The notes: generated from the sequence alone by a model not told the origin. Shown: positions 24,601 to 42,211, numbered from the stretch's first letter. The stretch: 64,000 bases of DNA from Datnioides undecimradiatus (GCA_008933995.1 WARS01000031.1:4565979-4629978), one strand, 5' to 3'. Numbers and translations: made by a program.

Positions 24601-25200
24601 CCAGGAAAGACAATCCATACTCCAGCAAGTCCCCTATTCAAGGTCATCCCTAGATTTTGAGTGGTTGGACTAGCATTCTGTGGCCTGCATACGACACACT
24701 GAGCTGTTGGTGGCTGATGACCACCCACTATCCCCTTCAAAACCAGCCACCTCTGAAAAAGATATTAGCAGAATTTTGTTTCTAATTTCTGCACATTACA
24801 TTTCTGCCATCTCTGTTGGCATCATATGCAATAGAGAATGGACAACATGACATAGTGACCTTCACTGTCAGCACTCCAAACTCCCAACACACTACTTTAC
24901 TTTCATTACACGGTTTTCTGAGTAGCATGAGTGACTCGTCTCATCAGACTGCCCTTCTTTATGCTATATGCAAGTTATATATTACCAGAAACTCTACATT
25001 GGTGACCTATAATGTGACAGGATGCAAACACAGATGTCATAACTGCCACTCAGGGCTGGCTTGATGGATTCAGTACTTCTGTGAGTTTTGCATTTTTTGC
25101 TGCATACGCAGAAAAGATGCAATAATAGAGGCACTTACTCTTGCCATGACATACATTTCTAATCAAAGTCCTGAATATACTGTAGTTGTCTTAATCGTAG
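21621..25200. other. Intergenic region between adm and the next plus-strand candidate gene
   Basis: Mostly AT-rich. It includes a 117-codon ORF at 21787-22140 without splice or family support, a GC-richer block at 23785-23960 that reads through on both strands, and a 39-bp splice-flanked segment at 24279-24317; the last two might be upstream exons of the candidate gene at 25201. Confidence 0.45.
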
Positions 25201-26335
25201 TTGAGGAACTGCAGTTGAAGAGAAAGAAGTAAGAGTTTTAATCTTTCATTACTCTACCTCCTATAAAATATCTGTGCATGCATTGTTTATCTCATCAAAA
25301 GGGCATCCCTCCAATGCTGTTATTACAAACTAGTCCTGTCACATGTCAGCAAAAGGATCTGCAAATGAACAAAACATCCACAAGACGACATGTTTAGAGA
25401 GAGAAAATCAGTAAAACAGACATATTTGTAATATAATTCCAACTATATTCAGTAAAATCACAATGGTGTCCTTATGCTAAGATGCAGCAATGAAAGAGTT
25501 AAGGATGGAGTGATGTGCACTGCAGGGTGGTGGATGAGATATCTTATTCTCGAGCCACAACAAAAGCACAGCATGACTTTGATGTTTCTCTGAGGAAACT
25601 TGCCCACTGTTTATTTGCACTTCAGAGACAGCTGGGGGAGGTGAGTGGACTTATTTTATATATTTGTAATCCTGGACCAGGAATGATGAAGTGACAGTGG
25701 ATGTTAATTCAGTTTGAGTCAGGTCAATTTTCTTTAGATAACCCTATATCACTTACTTGTCTAAAGGGGTTTTAAAATCTGTGTAAAGTTTGTGGCTCCC
25801 CTTATAACTAAATGCTAGATTGCTTCATATAGGTACCCCCCCCCAACCCCACCATTGGAAAACTAGAGGAGACAAACATCACTTTCTATGTCAGCACATC
25901 TCCATTCATATATATATATAGTTATGAACTATATAGTTTGGCTGTTCTTTATACTTATATTTTGTAACTTGTTTAACTGTATCCATATTCAAACCCAGTT
26001 GTGTATTTTGAAAAAAACAAAATAAATGCATTTGAACTTCCTGAAAAATGAAACACATATTGGAGGATAGCTGCTATGAGTGAGGTTGCTTTGCATGCAT
26101 GGGTGAGTCCTTTGCTTGTATCTTTAAGCTTCTCCAGGCCCTAACTGGTGAGAAAGATGAGAAGAGGAGACACGCCTCTTTTAAAGCAGCAGTCAAGTCC
26201 TTGCTTGGGAAAGAGTGAGCATCTTCACTTTTACTCTCCCATCACTATCTCTATGTAACGCATTGTGTTGTTGACCCCTTTCTCAGATTTAACTGCAACA
26301 GCAATGATGTGTATGAGAAAAGCCCAAAAAAATAA
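25201..26335 (+). CDS. Unrecognised protein, C-terminal part in four exons
   Basis: Four segments with good acceptors and donors join in one frame: 25201-25228, 25526-25640, 26138-26214 and 26287-26335 (stop TAA). Phases at all three junctions agree (2/1, 0/0, 2/1). The product ends with about 84 residues: EELQLKRK, then VVDEISYSRATTKAQ and HDFDVSLRKLAHCLFALQRQL, then EKDEKRRHASFKAAVKSLLG, and a polar tail YEKSPKK. It is rich in Lys, Arg, Glu and Leu with heptad-like spacing, so a helical or coiled-coil protein is likely. If exon 3 is not spliced at its end, a TGA at 26216-26218 would terminate it there. The N-terminus is missing; 24279-24317 has strong splice sites and a compatible phase. 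I recognise no family, and no gene is known to me between ADM and AMPD3 in human. A decayed gene or chance is possible. Confidence 0.5.
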
Positions 26336-28033
26336 GATTAAGATGGCTGGATATAGTGAGCTGGGTCTGAGATAGATCTATGAGTGGTAGGATAATGGCC
26401 GCAAGAAGCTTCCTATGGGATTTCCACAGTGAATGGGAGATGATGAAGGATCATCCTTAATCTCTGAAGAAACTGTGGAGATAATATAGGGTAGACTCCA
26501 CATTTCCAGTACACTTATGAGGATGCACTTTTACATTAGCACAATGCAAAGTGAGCCCCATTAAGATACTTCTCACATTGGTGTCAAATAATGCTTTTCA
26601 GAGAGCTTCACCATAACGCTGTTTCTCAGCCATCTGATCTAATGTTTCCTAAACCACTCACTTGGATCAATAAGACAATGGTGTAAAGCTCAAAAAAGTA
26701 ATGTATCTCCTCTGTAAGGGGGGTCCTGAGGTGGGGCTTTTTATCACTGAGGGTTTGACTGATCACCCTGTGGTGGTGGGTTGGGAATCAGCAGGAACTG
26801 TGATGCTATTTTTTTCTATCCATTATTTTAAACACTCAATTCCATAAAAATGAAAGAAAAAATAGTGTATAGAAAAATTCAATAATGCTTGCTTGCAGTC
26901 TGATGTCTTAAAAACATAAAACAATGAACAAGTTGTACTTCTCCCGGAAACTGAAGCACGCAGAGTTGCAGCATGTGCAGCATCTGTTGCCTCGCTGCTG
27001 TACTATTGCTATACTTCAAGGGATGGGACCGCCTGTATATTACAAGCAGATATAATGTACGAATATGAACAAAATGTACCTGGTGGGTTAGCAGAATCAT
27101 TTAAGCTCAACAAATGCTTCTGATTTTATAAAATTATACATTTAAATTACATTTTTAGAATTCATAGTCAGGTTCTTCTCCTACTTTTTAGGCTAGGCAA
27201 GGCCATAATATATTGTGCTGATTGACCAGCACCAGAATTGCGCAGTATAAAGATTTTAGGAAGATTTAACCATGCTGCTAGAGAAATGTTCTCAGCATAG
27301 ACAAAAACAGATCATTATGGCCATATGGTTTTAAATAGCTTAGGTTGGCAGCAAGTATATGTATAATTATCATGCATTATGCAGCTCTGCACCATACACA
27401 GTTGAAAATGGGAACTGGAGGTCAATTGTCTTTGCATTCACATAAATCTAAGTGGTAGTCTGGGCCCAGATAAAAAAAAAAAAAAAAAAGCTAATAAGCG
27501 AAAAAACAGTGATTAATGGTTGAGTTGTACTCAGACTGTGTGCCTGCCAGAGGTACTCTGCAAAATGAGCACAGCAGCTTCTGACTTACAAAATGAAAAG
27601 GACAGCTGTGACAACTACCTGCTTGCGATGGTGCTTTGTCACAGAGGAGATGTGCACTATGTGTCCACTCTTTATGTAAGTGCAAGAGTTAGCGACACGG
27701 TGCTTGTGAGTTTGTAATGTGAGTATGTGCATGTTTGAGAGGGACAGAAAGAGAGAGATAAATAGAGCAATAGAAAGCAGGCTCTGTTTAATCTGAGTGA
27801 GGCCATCTCTTTGTTGACAGCCAGTTTTGACATATTCTCAGGATTAGTAGCTCTGTCAACATGATGCCACTGGCTCCTTAAAATAGAGAGAGATGGACAG
27901 TCAGGAAAACTAAACTGTAGTTGTGTACCACCATAGACTCATAGATTGACTCGAGTCAGACCCAGACAGATGCAGACAGAATCTCTCAGGGTACCATCAA
28001 ATTTGTACAGTGCTTCACTGTGTCTGACTTGAG
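26336..28033. other. Noncoding region upstream of ampd3
   Basis: AT-rich, with an 18-base A run at 27472-27489. A segment at 27535-27675 has an acceptor-like start, a GTAAGT donor and an open frame (QNEKDSC...CHRGDV), but I could not attach it to either neighbouring gene. Confidence 0.4.
27472..27489. repeat. Poly(A) tract, 18 bases
   Basis: An uninterrupted A run in the region between the candidate gene and ampd3. No retroposed body or target-site duplication was recognised beside it. Confidence 0.9.
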
Positions 28034-28073
28034 ATGACAACACTACCAGATATGGCTATGAGCGGCACTGAAG
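28034..28073 (+). CDS. ampd3: Alternative N-terminal exon of ampd3
   Basis: An ATG opens 13 codons (MTTLPDMAMSGTE) plus one base before the donor AAG|GTAAGC. The acceptor TTTTAG ends at 30543, two bases before the conserved ATG, so splicing gives a GAT codon and then MPRQFPK in frame. Mammalian AMPD3 also has alternative first exons that add short N-terminal extensions before MPRQFPK. The residues themselves are not conserved as far as I recall, so the call rests on phase and splice sites. Confidence 0.6.
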
Positions 28074-30543
28074 GTAAGCACAACACTGATGATAACAGAG
28101 ATAACAGACAAAATGGCTATGAAGTCAAGTGACAGTATCAGCTATTCTCACTGGCCACTAGAAAGGATTATGAGGCTGAGTTTGGTAAGCAACAAAATTA
28201 AGATGCCAGGTGGGAGAAATGTGTCTCCCATGGGTGTTAAATGTCCCTGACTGTATGACCTAATTTATAGACTATTGTTATTATTATTCGTTATGTTTGT
28301 TCGACCATAAGCAAGGTTTGTAGCATTGTGATGTTCGTTTTAGCCACGTCACTGTTTCTGGACACAGGTTGTCATGGTAACAGTAAAAGACTATTGAAAG
28401 TGGAGGAAAGCACTTTGTACTTTTGCTAAAGACAGTCTAACCTTATGCTACAAAAGATTGTATAGCCCATTTACCTATTGTGAGCTAAAACAGCTGTCAA
28501 AGCTATTCAAATACACTTACCAGCTGCATCACCTCAGCGGGATAAATAAAGTAAAAGTAGATGCTACTACTCGAGGTCAGTAGCTAACCTTAGAGACAAT
28601 AAAAATAACATTTTAGCATATTGTTATCGTATGTATTGCATTTAGCTTTAGCTAGTATGCTGACTTAAAACTAGCATTTCTAACTACACTTCCTAACACC
28701 AGGACTTTGCTGTTGACCGTTAGCATTACTTTCATGTACTATTAGCGTTGACGTAGTATTCATTGATAAAGGTAAGATACACGTGACGTTAACGTTAGCC
28801 GCGGACTGATATCCTCCTGACTACCAGTAGTTCAAATTTGTCCTCTGTGGAGGACATTTTTAAACCTGAATATCTCCCACCCACTTTATACTACTGAATT
28901 AACTCCTTTTGCTATCTACAGAGGACATTTAGGGCTTTTCAATGATACCAAATGTAAAGGGGTGGTACCTTACAAACATTGGGGAATTTAAAAAAAAAAT
29001 GTACTGGACAATACTTTTTTTCCCTGGTAGTCAGGAGGATATAAGAATGTGTGGTTAGGTTATGACATAATAATATGGTTCATTCTTGCTTCTGTGTCTG
29101 TAAAATATTTGTTTTCTAAAACTTTACAGCTACATTGTTGAAAGGGAGAAAAATTATAACTGTTTCTGGGGAATGTTTCTGTATTTTGTAGGGATTTTTT
29201 TCTGTGATTTGCTAGCTCATGTCCAGTTGGAGAACAGGATGAAACTGTAGCTGTTACCAGTGTACAGTTTCAACTCAAATTTTGATCTGCGTGTGTGCGT
29301 GTGCACATAAGTGTGTGGTAAAGGTCAAGAAGAGGAAATGAAGTTATTCGTTTCACAGAAATTATTTCAGGCATTTGAGAAGACAGTTAATAATTCATAA
29401 GGCCATCATCTCCAGATCAATACAGCTTTATGAGCCTATCCTTTTCCACAGAGTGCATGTGGTGCCATAAAGCTCCACAGCAGTGGTGATGAACACAGCT
29501 GTTGTCAGGATAGTGTTGTGTGTCCGGAATGATAAGCTTCCTGGAAGCACTCTTGTAGAGCGGAAAATTGGCTTGTACTGTATGACACCAGGCAACCATG
29601 GCCTTTCTCTGTTGTTGCTTTAGCTCTCTAATGACCAGAACTGTATCCTATATCACGATGGATATGAACGAGACACTGTCAGTTCACCCAGGTTATCTCC
29701 TTGCAGAAATAGAGCATTCTCTGTTTGTCATAGCTGCTGTACAGTGTGTGTCAGCTGGCCTGGTGAATGAAAGTGTGGAGTGTATTCAGGATTAGATACT
29801 GTAGTAAAAATAAGCTATATTGTTGATAAGGGCTGAAACATAATAACTACCCTTGTTTTTTATTACAAGGTGACCATGACTACAATGTAACATGTCAAAA
29901 ATAGTTCAGGAGGATTCCTACAAAGGCGTCATGAATCTGGAGAATTTAATAAACGTATCTGACACAAGTTGTATTCAAATGTCAATGAAGTGATGCACAA
30001 TTCAAAAAGCTTTCACTGTAGTATGATGGTAATCTCATGAATAATCCTGGGGACTAGTGACTGTTTCCATTACAGTATCTCTGTTATTATAGAACCTTTT
30101 AAACTAGTGACTTGTTGCTTTAACGAGACAACACATCTTAAAAAGAAAGATTGGGAGTGGATTTTACTTGGCCAAGATAGATACTACATGACTATATTAC
30201 AATGTCAACCAGTGTCTTGTGCCAACTCACTTGTCACAACATAAGAGGTGATTTTTATTGGTTTTAATTTGAACTAATAGAGTCATCCAACCAAAAATGT
30301 ACAACAGCAGTAATTTAACTTAATTTGAGACGAAACGAGAAATTCTCACAGAGCTCTCCAGGTGGTGACACTGAGCAATAGCGGGTACCTGAATGCACCC
30401 TTATACAATTAGTTTGTTTGCAAAACAAGCACAAACCAGTCAGGGCAAGTATGATTCTGAGTAGGACGGCAGGTTCTTTTTGTATTCTATAGTTTCATGT
30501 CAGTGTCACCAGTCCTCTTACTGTGGCTTCTGTCTTCTTTTAG
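28074..30543 (+). other. ampd3 intron 1, noncoding
   Basis: About 2.5 kb between the alternative first exon and the exon holding the conserved start. It contains the MITE at 28809-29042. No further exon or RNA gene is seen. Confidence 0.55.
28809..29042. mobile_element. MITE-like nonautonomous DNA transposon, 234 bp
   Basis: The ends are perfect 19-bp inverted repeats: ATATCCTCCTGACTACCAG at 28809-28827 and its exact reverse complement at 29024-29042. The interior is AT-rich and noncoding, with no transposase. Because the outermost ATAT is palindromic, a TA or ATAT target-site duplication cannot be told apart from the repeat itself. The superfamily is undetermined. Confidence 0.8.
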
Positions 30544-30545
30544 AT

Positions 30546-35898
<5,353 letters not shown>

Positions 35899-35899
35899 A

Positions 35900-36759
35900 G
35901 TTGACCTCGCCTAAGACAGAATCCAAGCATGCTGAGCTCATAATAATCCATTTTACCTTTTTTTTTTGAAATGTGCTAGTGAGAAACAGTGATGATAAAA
36001 TGACACATATATTATCCTGTTCATTAAACAGCAACGCTTAGCTGGGCACAAGTGGAAAGTAAAGTGAAGAAGCATGCTTTGGATGACTGTTTGACTGATG
36101 GCACTTTGGCTCTCAAAAGCTGCAGAGGGCCAGACGTGTGAGGCAAATTCACATGCCTGTCATTACACAAACCCACTATGTATAAACAATTATACCTTAC
36201 AGCCCATTTTGTAATGGGGGTATGTCATAAACTTGAAGTTTTTCAGTGACTGTATACGCTGTACATCTTAAGAAAACTTTACACGATATGAGTTCAGACC
36301 ATTCTGATAAGAGATGAATGATGTCTGGGACATTTCCTCTGTCTCTGCCTTTAATAGCTTGTTCTGAAGAGCTCTGAGTGAGTTTTTGGAAAAATATCCA
36401 TATATTAAAAGATATGAGAGAAACTTATGTTCATAATGACAAATACCTTTTTAAGTAGTCTTTGAAATTGTTGTAGTCATGTTGCAATAACATGTATGTT
36501 CATTATCTGGAGCAGCAAACAGTATGTTAAAAGAATCAAAATTCTCCCAGCTTCACAATGATTGTACAGCAAACAGTGATATCTGGTGGCTGATCTGCAC
36601 CATTTAATATCAACAGATGACTGAAAAATACTACATATGACACATTCAAAAACACATGCACTTTATGTTACATTAACTTCACACAAAACAAAGCACACAA
36701 CAAGGGACACCTTTGTCTTTAAAATAATATTACTCAATAGCTGTGCATCAGAAAAATGT
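35900..36759. other. Short spacer between convergent ampd3 and lyve1
   Basis: The genes end tail to tail with about 860 bp between stop codons. The spacer should hold both 3' UTRs. No RNF141-like coding sequence (RING finger) is visible, though that gene sits here in human. Confidence 0.6.
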
Positions 36760-38604
36760 TTAACTTGCATTGTCGCCCACTTCTATCCTGTCTTCTTCCT
36801 GAGCAGCTGTCTCGGTTTCTTTTACATTCTTCACACTTGTCCACTCTTCTGTCTGGATGTATTCTTGCTGCTCCTTCGTGTCAAACTGTGCAGTGCGACT
36901 CCTTTTTCTTTTCACGGAGAGAAAGAAACATTTCAAATTAGGCTGTAATATATGTAACAATGACAAAAGCAGCTGGCATCCAAAATGAAGGAAAGATGCT
37001 TTGTCTCATCAGTATTCACAGTGTTTTAAACCTCAGTATTCTACAGAGGCTATTCATATGAAAAACCGCTCACATTTTTATGTATGCGATGATGATGACT
37101 GCAACAAGGAGAAGGGAACAAATTGAGGTGATGAGTATAGCGGTTGCTGGGGGAATAGAAAACATGAAAGGAAAAAGACGTGAGTCAAACAAAACAAAGA
37201 ATCAAATCAAAACACTTTGTATTTTGAAACTGTTTGCCCGTGGCTTCTAAACAGGATGAGTTGAATATGACAGAGGTCCTCCACAGTGTTATTTCTCATA
37301 CCTCCAGCAGAGCCTTGTGTGGTGCCTACAGACCGGGCTGGTTCTGCCTCAAGGTCCACACTTTTAGGATTTGATGGGGAAGGAGGAAGTAGGGTGGAGG
37401 AAAACGCTGAGTGCACATTCTGGGTGGGAGGCTGAGTTTGCTCTGAGTGAGCCCTGCTGTTCAAAGGGCTATCAGTTATTGTATCCTTCAATTGTGTTGC
37501 CGCATCTGTGCAAAAACATTCAAACCATGAGAGTTTAGATACTTGTTATCTATTCAGGGGCTTGTCATTGCCATGATAAATGTAAGTTTGTAACATTCAC
37601 ATTAGCTTTAATAAGTGTTGCAGAGGGAAAAAGGCTCTTCTAAATGGGCTTCTGGCAGTAATGGTACACATTTTTATAAATAAACCCTGTAAAATAAACA
37701 CTTGTGGATGGTTAAATATTTTCCACTGATCTTGGTGCAAAGCAGTTTGCCATTAAAAAAAAGGTTATATTGAATAAAATCCAATGGAAATCAAATTCAA
37801 TTTACATGTAAGCTTTCTGAATTGTTGGCACAACCTGTGTCATCACACGAATCTGAGATAGCACCTACTTTCAATTAGAATATTTTTGTTTAAGGAGCAA
37901 ATACCTGTGTTAGAAATGCCGTGCATTAAATTGTCAGTTACCTGTTGCCTCCCGATGTGCAGCTGAGAAGCATATAAAGATGTCATACCTGATTCATTGA
38001 AGCAAAACACATCAAACTTCTGTCTGACGGAGGCTCGCCATGTCACCAAGCCGGTCTGGTTTTGGCCACAAGTAATTAGGGCTTTGCTTCGGGGAATGAC
38101 TGCAAAATGTTCATCAACCCACCCAAACCTGAACAAAAGAAAAACATAACAGAACATTTGGCAATTTTCAGTCAACTCTACTGAGACGACTGAGGTGATA
38201 TCTTGCATTTCTTCTTGAGTCTTACCTGCATGTTTCTAAACCTCTTGCAAGGGCTTCTTTTACTTGTGCTTTTGAGGCAATGTTTACTCCGAGGGACAAA
38301 CAGAGCCTCCGAGCCTCAGAGGCGTTGAAGGCATAGTGAGGCTGGTTGAGGTCATTTAAGTAGCTAACCTGGAAAACTCCAGCAATACTTTGGTTCACTC
38401 CTGGGAAAACTGGAAAGAGCAAATAAAAGATTTTAGAATTTTTAGAATGAAAAGCCTACACTTCTTTACAGAAACAACATTATTTTACATATGAAATATC
38501 AAAACTAATTACCTACCTCTGAGGTGGCTAGTGTCAATATTTTGATCAGAGATGACCAGAGTAATTGACAGCAGTGATGTGATGCAAAGCCAGATCATAT
38601 TCAT
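36760..38604 (-). CDS. lyve1: Lymphatic vessel endothelial hyaluronan receptor 1-like (complete, 278 aa)
   Basis: Six exons on the minus strand: 38604-38517, 38409-38226, 38128-37989, 37505-37302, 37146-37074 and 36907-36760. Residues 1-19 are a signal peptide. The Link domain spans about 40-136, with the four core cysteines C66, C90, C111 and C133 and the typical ETCRFGWV. A Ser/Thr/Pro-rich stalk (138-205) follows, then one membrane segment (about 206-228, TAILITSICSLLLVAVIII) and a 50-residue charged tail ending VGDNAS. This is the layout of LYVE1, a type I membrane receptor that binds hyaluronan on lymphatic endothelium; position between ampd3 and irag1 confirms it over CD44. The accessory cysteine pair flanking the Link domain in human LYVE1 is absent. 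The last acceptor (AAAAG) is unusual in sequence, so the residues just after the membrane span are less certain. Human LYVE1 is 322 aa. Confidence 0.92.
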
Positions 38605-40615
38605 GACTAGAGTAGAGCCGAATGAGTGCAGGGGATGACAAAGTGCTGCAAGCTTTATGTGTCTGTGAGGCAAATTTCAGGGTTAAATAGAGGTGATTCT
38701 GCTCACCGGGGTGTGTGGACTGTCATTGCCAGAAAGTAAAGGAAAAGGAAGAGGGAAGTACTGCTCACAGGTCAGGTCAAGACCCACTAAATGTTCTAGG
38801 ATCAGGGCTCAGGAGAGAAAGAAATAAAACTAATGTGTCAACAGGAGATAAAGCCCACAACTCATCAAATTCATGTTCCAGGAATCATTAAATGATGATT
38901 TAAACAGAAACTTTATTTGGGTTTAACTTAGGTTAAACTGAAGTTTAAGGTAAGGTGCCTTTCAGTTTATGACATAAGCAACACATTTGTTGTACGTAAG
39001 TGAAAATGAAGCTTTTAATTTTAATACAAATCGAGTATGACCACTCAAAATACACATGATAATAATATTATCATGTGGTGATGCCCTCATAGAGTGATTT
39101 GTTCTGTTAATGACATCTGACATTGGGCCCTCTGTCCAGATGATTTCCTCCCTTGCGGCATTACTCAATCATGAACATGCCTATGATCTCTGGTATCCTC
39201 TGATGCGCCTTTGGCACACGACAACATCCCACTTCCACAGAAACAGCTCTGCACAAGTCCTGAATGCAGGAAATGACGCAAAGAATGCTGACGAACACGC
39301 AGCAGTGGGGGGTTTTTCAGACCTGAGGTGTCAGAACAAAAACTAATGACAATCTGGCTTTAAGGAAAAGGACAGGTAGTTCACTTGAGGCTGGAATTTG
39401 TGTGTCTATGAGTTCATATTAAAACCCCCTGGGGTTAAATGTTTATTACATCGCTCTAAATGTTTTCCTGTGTTAATGAAGCTTGTCCAGTGACAATATG
39501 ATGGAAATTTGATGTGTTGGAAAGTGAAACAGGCCTGTTGGTAAACAACGAAATATGATTGGCACTGGACAACAACAACTTTCTCCAGTTTCTGTTTACT
39601 GCCTTTTTAGCTCCAGTAAACAAGGAGAGACATGCCATGTTAGGGCTTTAAAGCTGCTGGTGGGTGTATTTTGGCTGACTGATTTTCACTGCTGTTGTAG
39701 TGGTGTTGTCTCTCGCCAAAAAGCAGGCAGACAAGACAAGAGGAATTATTTTACCAAACTGCTTTGCCAGCATCTTATATTTCTCCATAGAAATGACTGC
39801 AGTATGTTTTCAGGCACCTTTATTTAAAGGTGAAGTGGCAGAGCATAAAATCCACAGAGAACAAACGACACAAGTAGACACACATGTGCAAAAAAGATAA
39901 AAATGAGCTTCATGCCATCTAAACAGTGCTCTGGTACAAGAAGAAAATCCACAATCCAAAATGGCACAAACGAGAACCATCAACTGCAAGTTATTGCACT
40001 TTAGGGACTACTTTGGAATGTGCTTATATTATATAAAGTCATTAAATACACGTTATAGAAATTAAACAAAAAATAAAAACATTCCTTTTTTTTCTATATC
40101 CTTAAATATGAGTTCAAAATAATCTCTCAAAGGCTTCATTAACTACTGGACCTGAGAGATTATGCTTTAACATTAGAAAGGAGTGTTTATTGCCACTCTA
40201 ATTTTCTATTCTTTCATTTTCTATTGCGGCATTTAATGCTTAAGATGCCATCAAAAGTTCCCAAAACAGAACCTATCATTACATATACATCTAATTTATA
40301 TATATGTATAAACCTCATCACACTATATAATTGGTCCCTAAACAGATGTGATCTTTTTTTCATATTTCAGCATCTTTTTTCAGCAAACAATCTGTCAAAA
40401 AGTATAACTTAATGTTGTTAAAGGCAACATGATCCATAAAGCCTCCCAAAATGTCTCTGGCCCTCGAGAGTCAGGGTCATGGATTCAAGTGAGTCTGAGT
40501 CTAAACTGACAGAGGACGTCTGCCGTCTCTGTTATTCTGCTCTGGGGTTCTTTGGTTGTGTTGCTACACTTAATCCAAAGATCTTCATCTCGCCTTGCAC
40601 AAAGTCCCCCTCTGC
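38605..40615. other. Intergenic region between lyve1 start and irag1 stop
   Basis: Contains the lyve1 promoter side and the irag1 3' UTR. I see no TATA box in a convincing position for lyve1. An 18-bp hairpin with an AATAAA on the minus strand lies at 39815-39832. Short ORFs have no support. Confidence 0.5.
39815..39832 (-). terminator. irag1: Hairpin containing a minus-strand AATAAA, possible irag1 poly(A) signal
   Basis: CACCTTTA and TAAAGGTG form perfect 8-bp arms around TT. Read on the minus strand, the palindrome includes AATAAA, about 790 bp after the irag1 stop. Other weaker signals exist nearby, so use of this one is inference. Confidence 0.35.
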
Positions 40616-41597
40616 TTACGTGTCCTCACGTCTGTTGTAGTAGTCACTGAAGAATGTAAAAATACTGATAACCAGACACATCACAACAAACAGTGTCAGG
40701 GCGATCCAGAGAAGTCGTCGACTCCAGGAAATCTTGGGACAAAACCGACCAAGTAGAGCCAGGATCTCCTCCATCCTCCTGTCAAGATAACGACCCCATA
40801 CAGTTTAGATGTGATATTTTCATTGTTGACAGCAAGCATAAGTGTGTATTCAAGTACAACTTACTCATTAACATTATTTACCAAGAAACTGCAAATGATT
40901 AGTTTTGTCCTTGTACGGTTTAAGATCATGAACAACCAGCTTTGTTTGATTCACATTTTTACAATCAAATTTGTTTTGTTAGAAGAAATTCTTGATACAT
41001 GTAAATTAGTTAAGATGCTGAAAGCGTGAGTATATACACCAATAGACTTTATTTCATCAGTTTACCTGCTTGTCTTTATCTTCTTTCCACTCTCTTCATC
41101 CTTATTTTTTAATTCCAACAACTTCTCGGCAGCACTTTCCTCTTCTTCCTTCTCCTCTTGGAGCACTTTACTTTGCTTTAGTCCCTCTTGGTAGCTGCGT
41201 TTGAAATGTTCAAATTTACCAACAAGATGTAAGCACATTGAATAATAAAATGCCTGAAATACTAAGGTCTTGTCGTCATACATTAAGAATGTAGAATTTA
41301 TTCAATAATGATCACCGTAAATGCATCAAAATCTTTGTGTTCTTAACATTATATATAAAAGAAAAATCACCTGTACAACTATAATATAACTAATGAGTCT
41401 CATAAAGATGATGACTTATGATGAGTAGCAGACATGTTTACAGTGTGTTCTTGTGTGTAGTCAAGGACAAGACAAGAAGGCCTCACCCTTTATTATAGGC
41501 CTCCTCCTCGATCTTTGCCTTGAGCTCGGCTCTGATCTCCTCTAAATTGACTGAAGGCTTGGCTGGCTCACTTTCCTGCTCCGATGCACTCTTTCCA
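40616..41597 (-). CDS. irag1: irag1 C-terminal exons with tail anchor
   Basis: Exons 41597-41487 ([21 protein letters not shown]), 41194-41066 ([20 protein letters not shown]) and 40778-40616 (stop TAA). The first two match human [20 protein letters not shown] and are strongly helical and acidic. The last encodes [16 protein letters not shown], then a membrane span at about residues 773-794 ([19 protein letters not shown]), and a short lumenal tail [12 protein letters not shown] single C-terminal hydrophobic segment with a short tail is the tail-anchored ER arrangement known for IRAG and its relative LRMP (IRAG2). Confidence 0.93.
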
Positions 41598-42178
41598 CTG
41601 CATTGTTTCAGATGGGAAAGAACAGTCAGCCTTGGACACCACCACATTACAACACTGTGGCCTTGTCTTGTAATGGACAAACTGCAGCACTTTCTGAGTG
41701 CTCGGTGTGCATTACAGTCTGCATCACAGGCAAGGCAAGTGCAAACAGAAAAAAAAATGGAGCTGGCACTTTGCACATGTTATTGCTATTCTCGTCTCCT
41801 CACAGAACATCTCACTCAGACACTTGAGAGCTCTACTCGTCCTCACTTTATAACCAGGATACGATTGGAGCACCGTGCCTGGACTTTGTCAAACCCTTGG
41901 ACAAATGTTTAGATTATGACCCAGGATAGCATATCCATCAACTGCAGCAGGGAGTGATTATTGTTTCATGCTTTCAGAGTTATTTTCACCTCACCAGGGT
42001 TTTTCTGCACTCTAAGACACATCCTGAAGGTCATGCAAACAAGTGTGCGGTCCCACTGCAGCACAAAATGCTTTTGATACGAATGATTAGAAGTTCAGGC
42101 CCATTGTTTCAAGGACTGTGTGGTGACCTTGGGAATCATGCAATGGTATGTGGACATGATGTTCATTTGTGTACAGTC

Positions 42179-42211
<33 letters not shown>

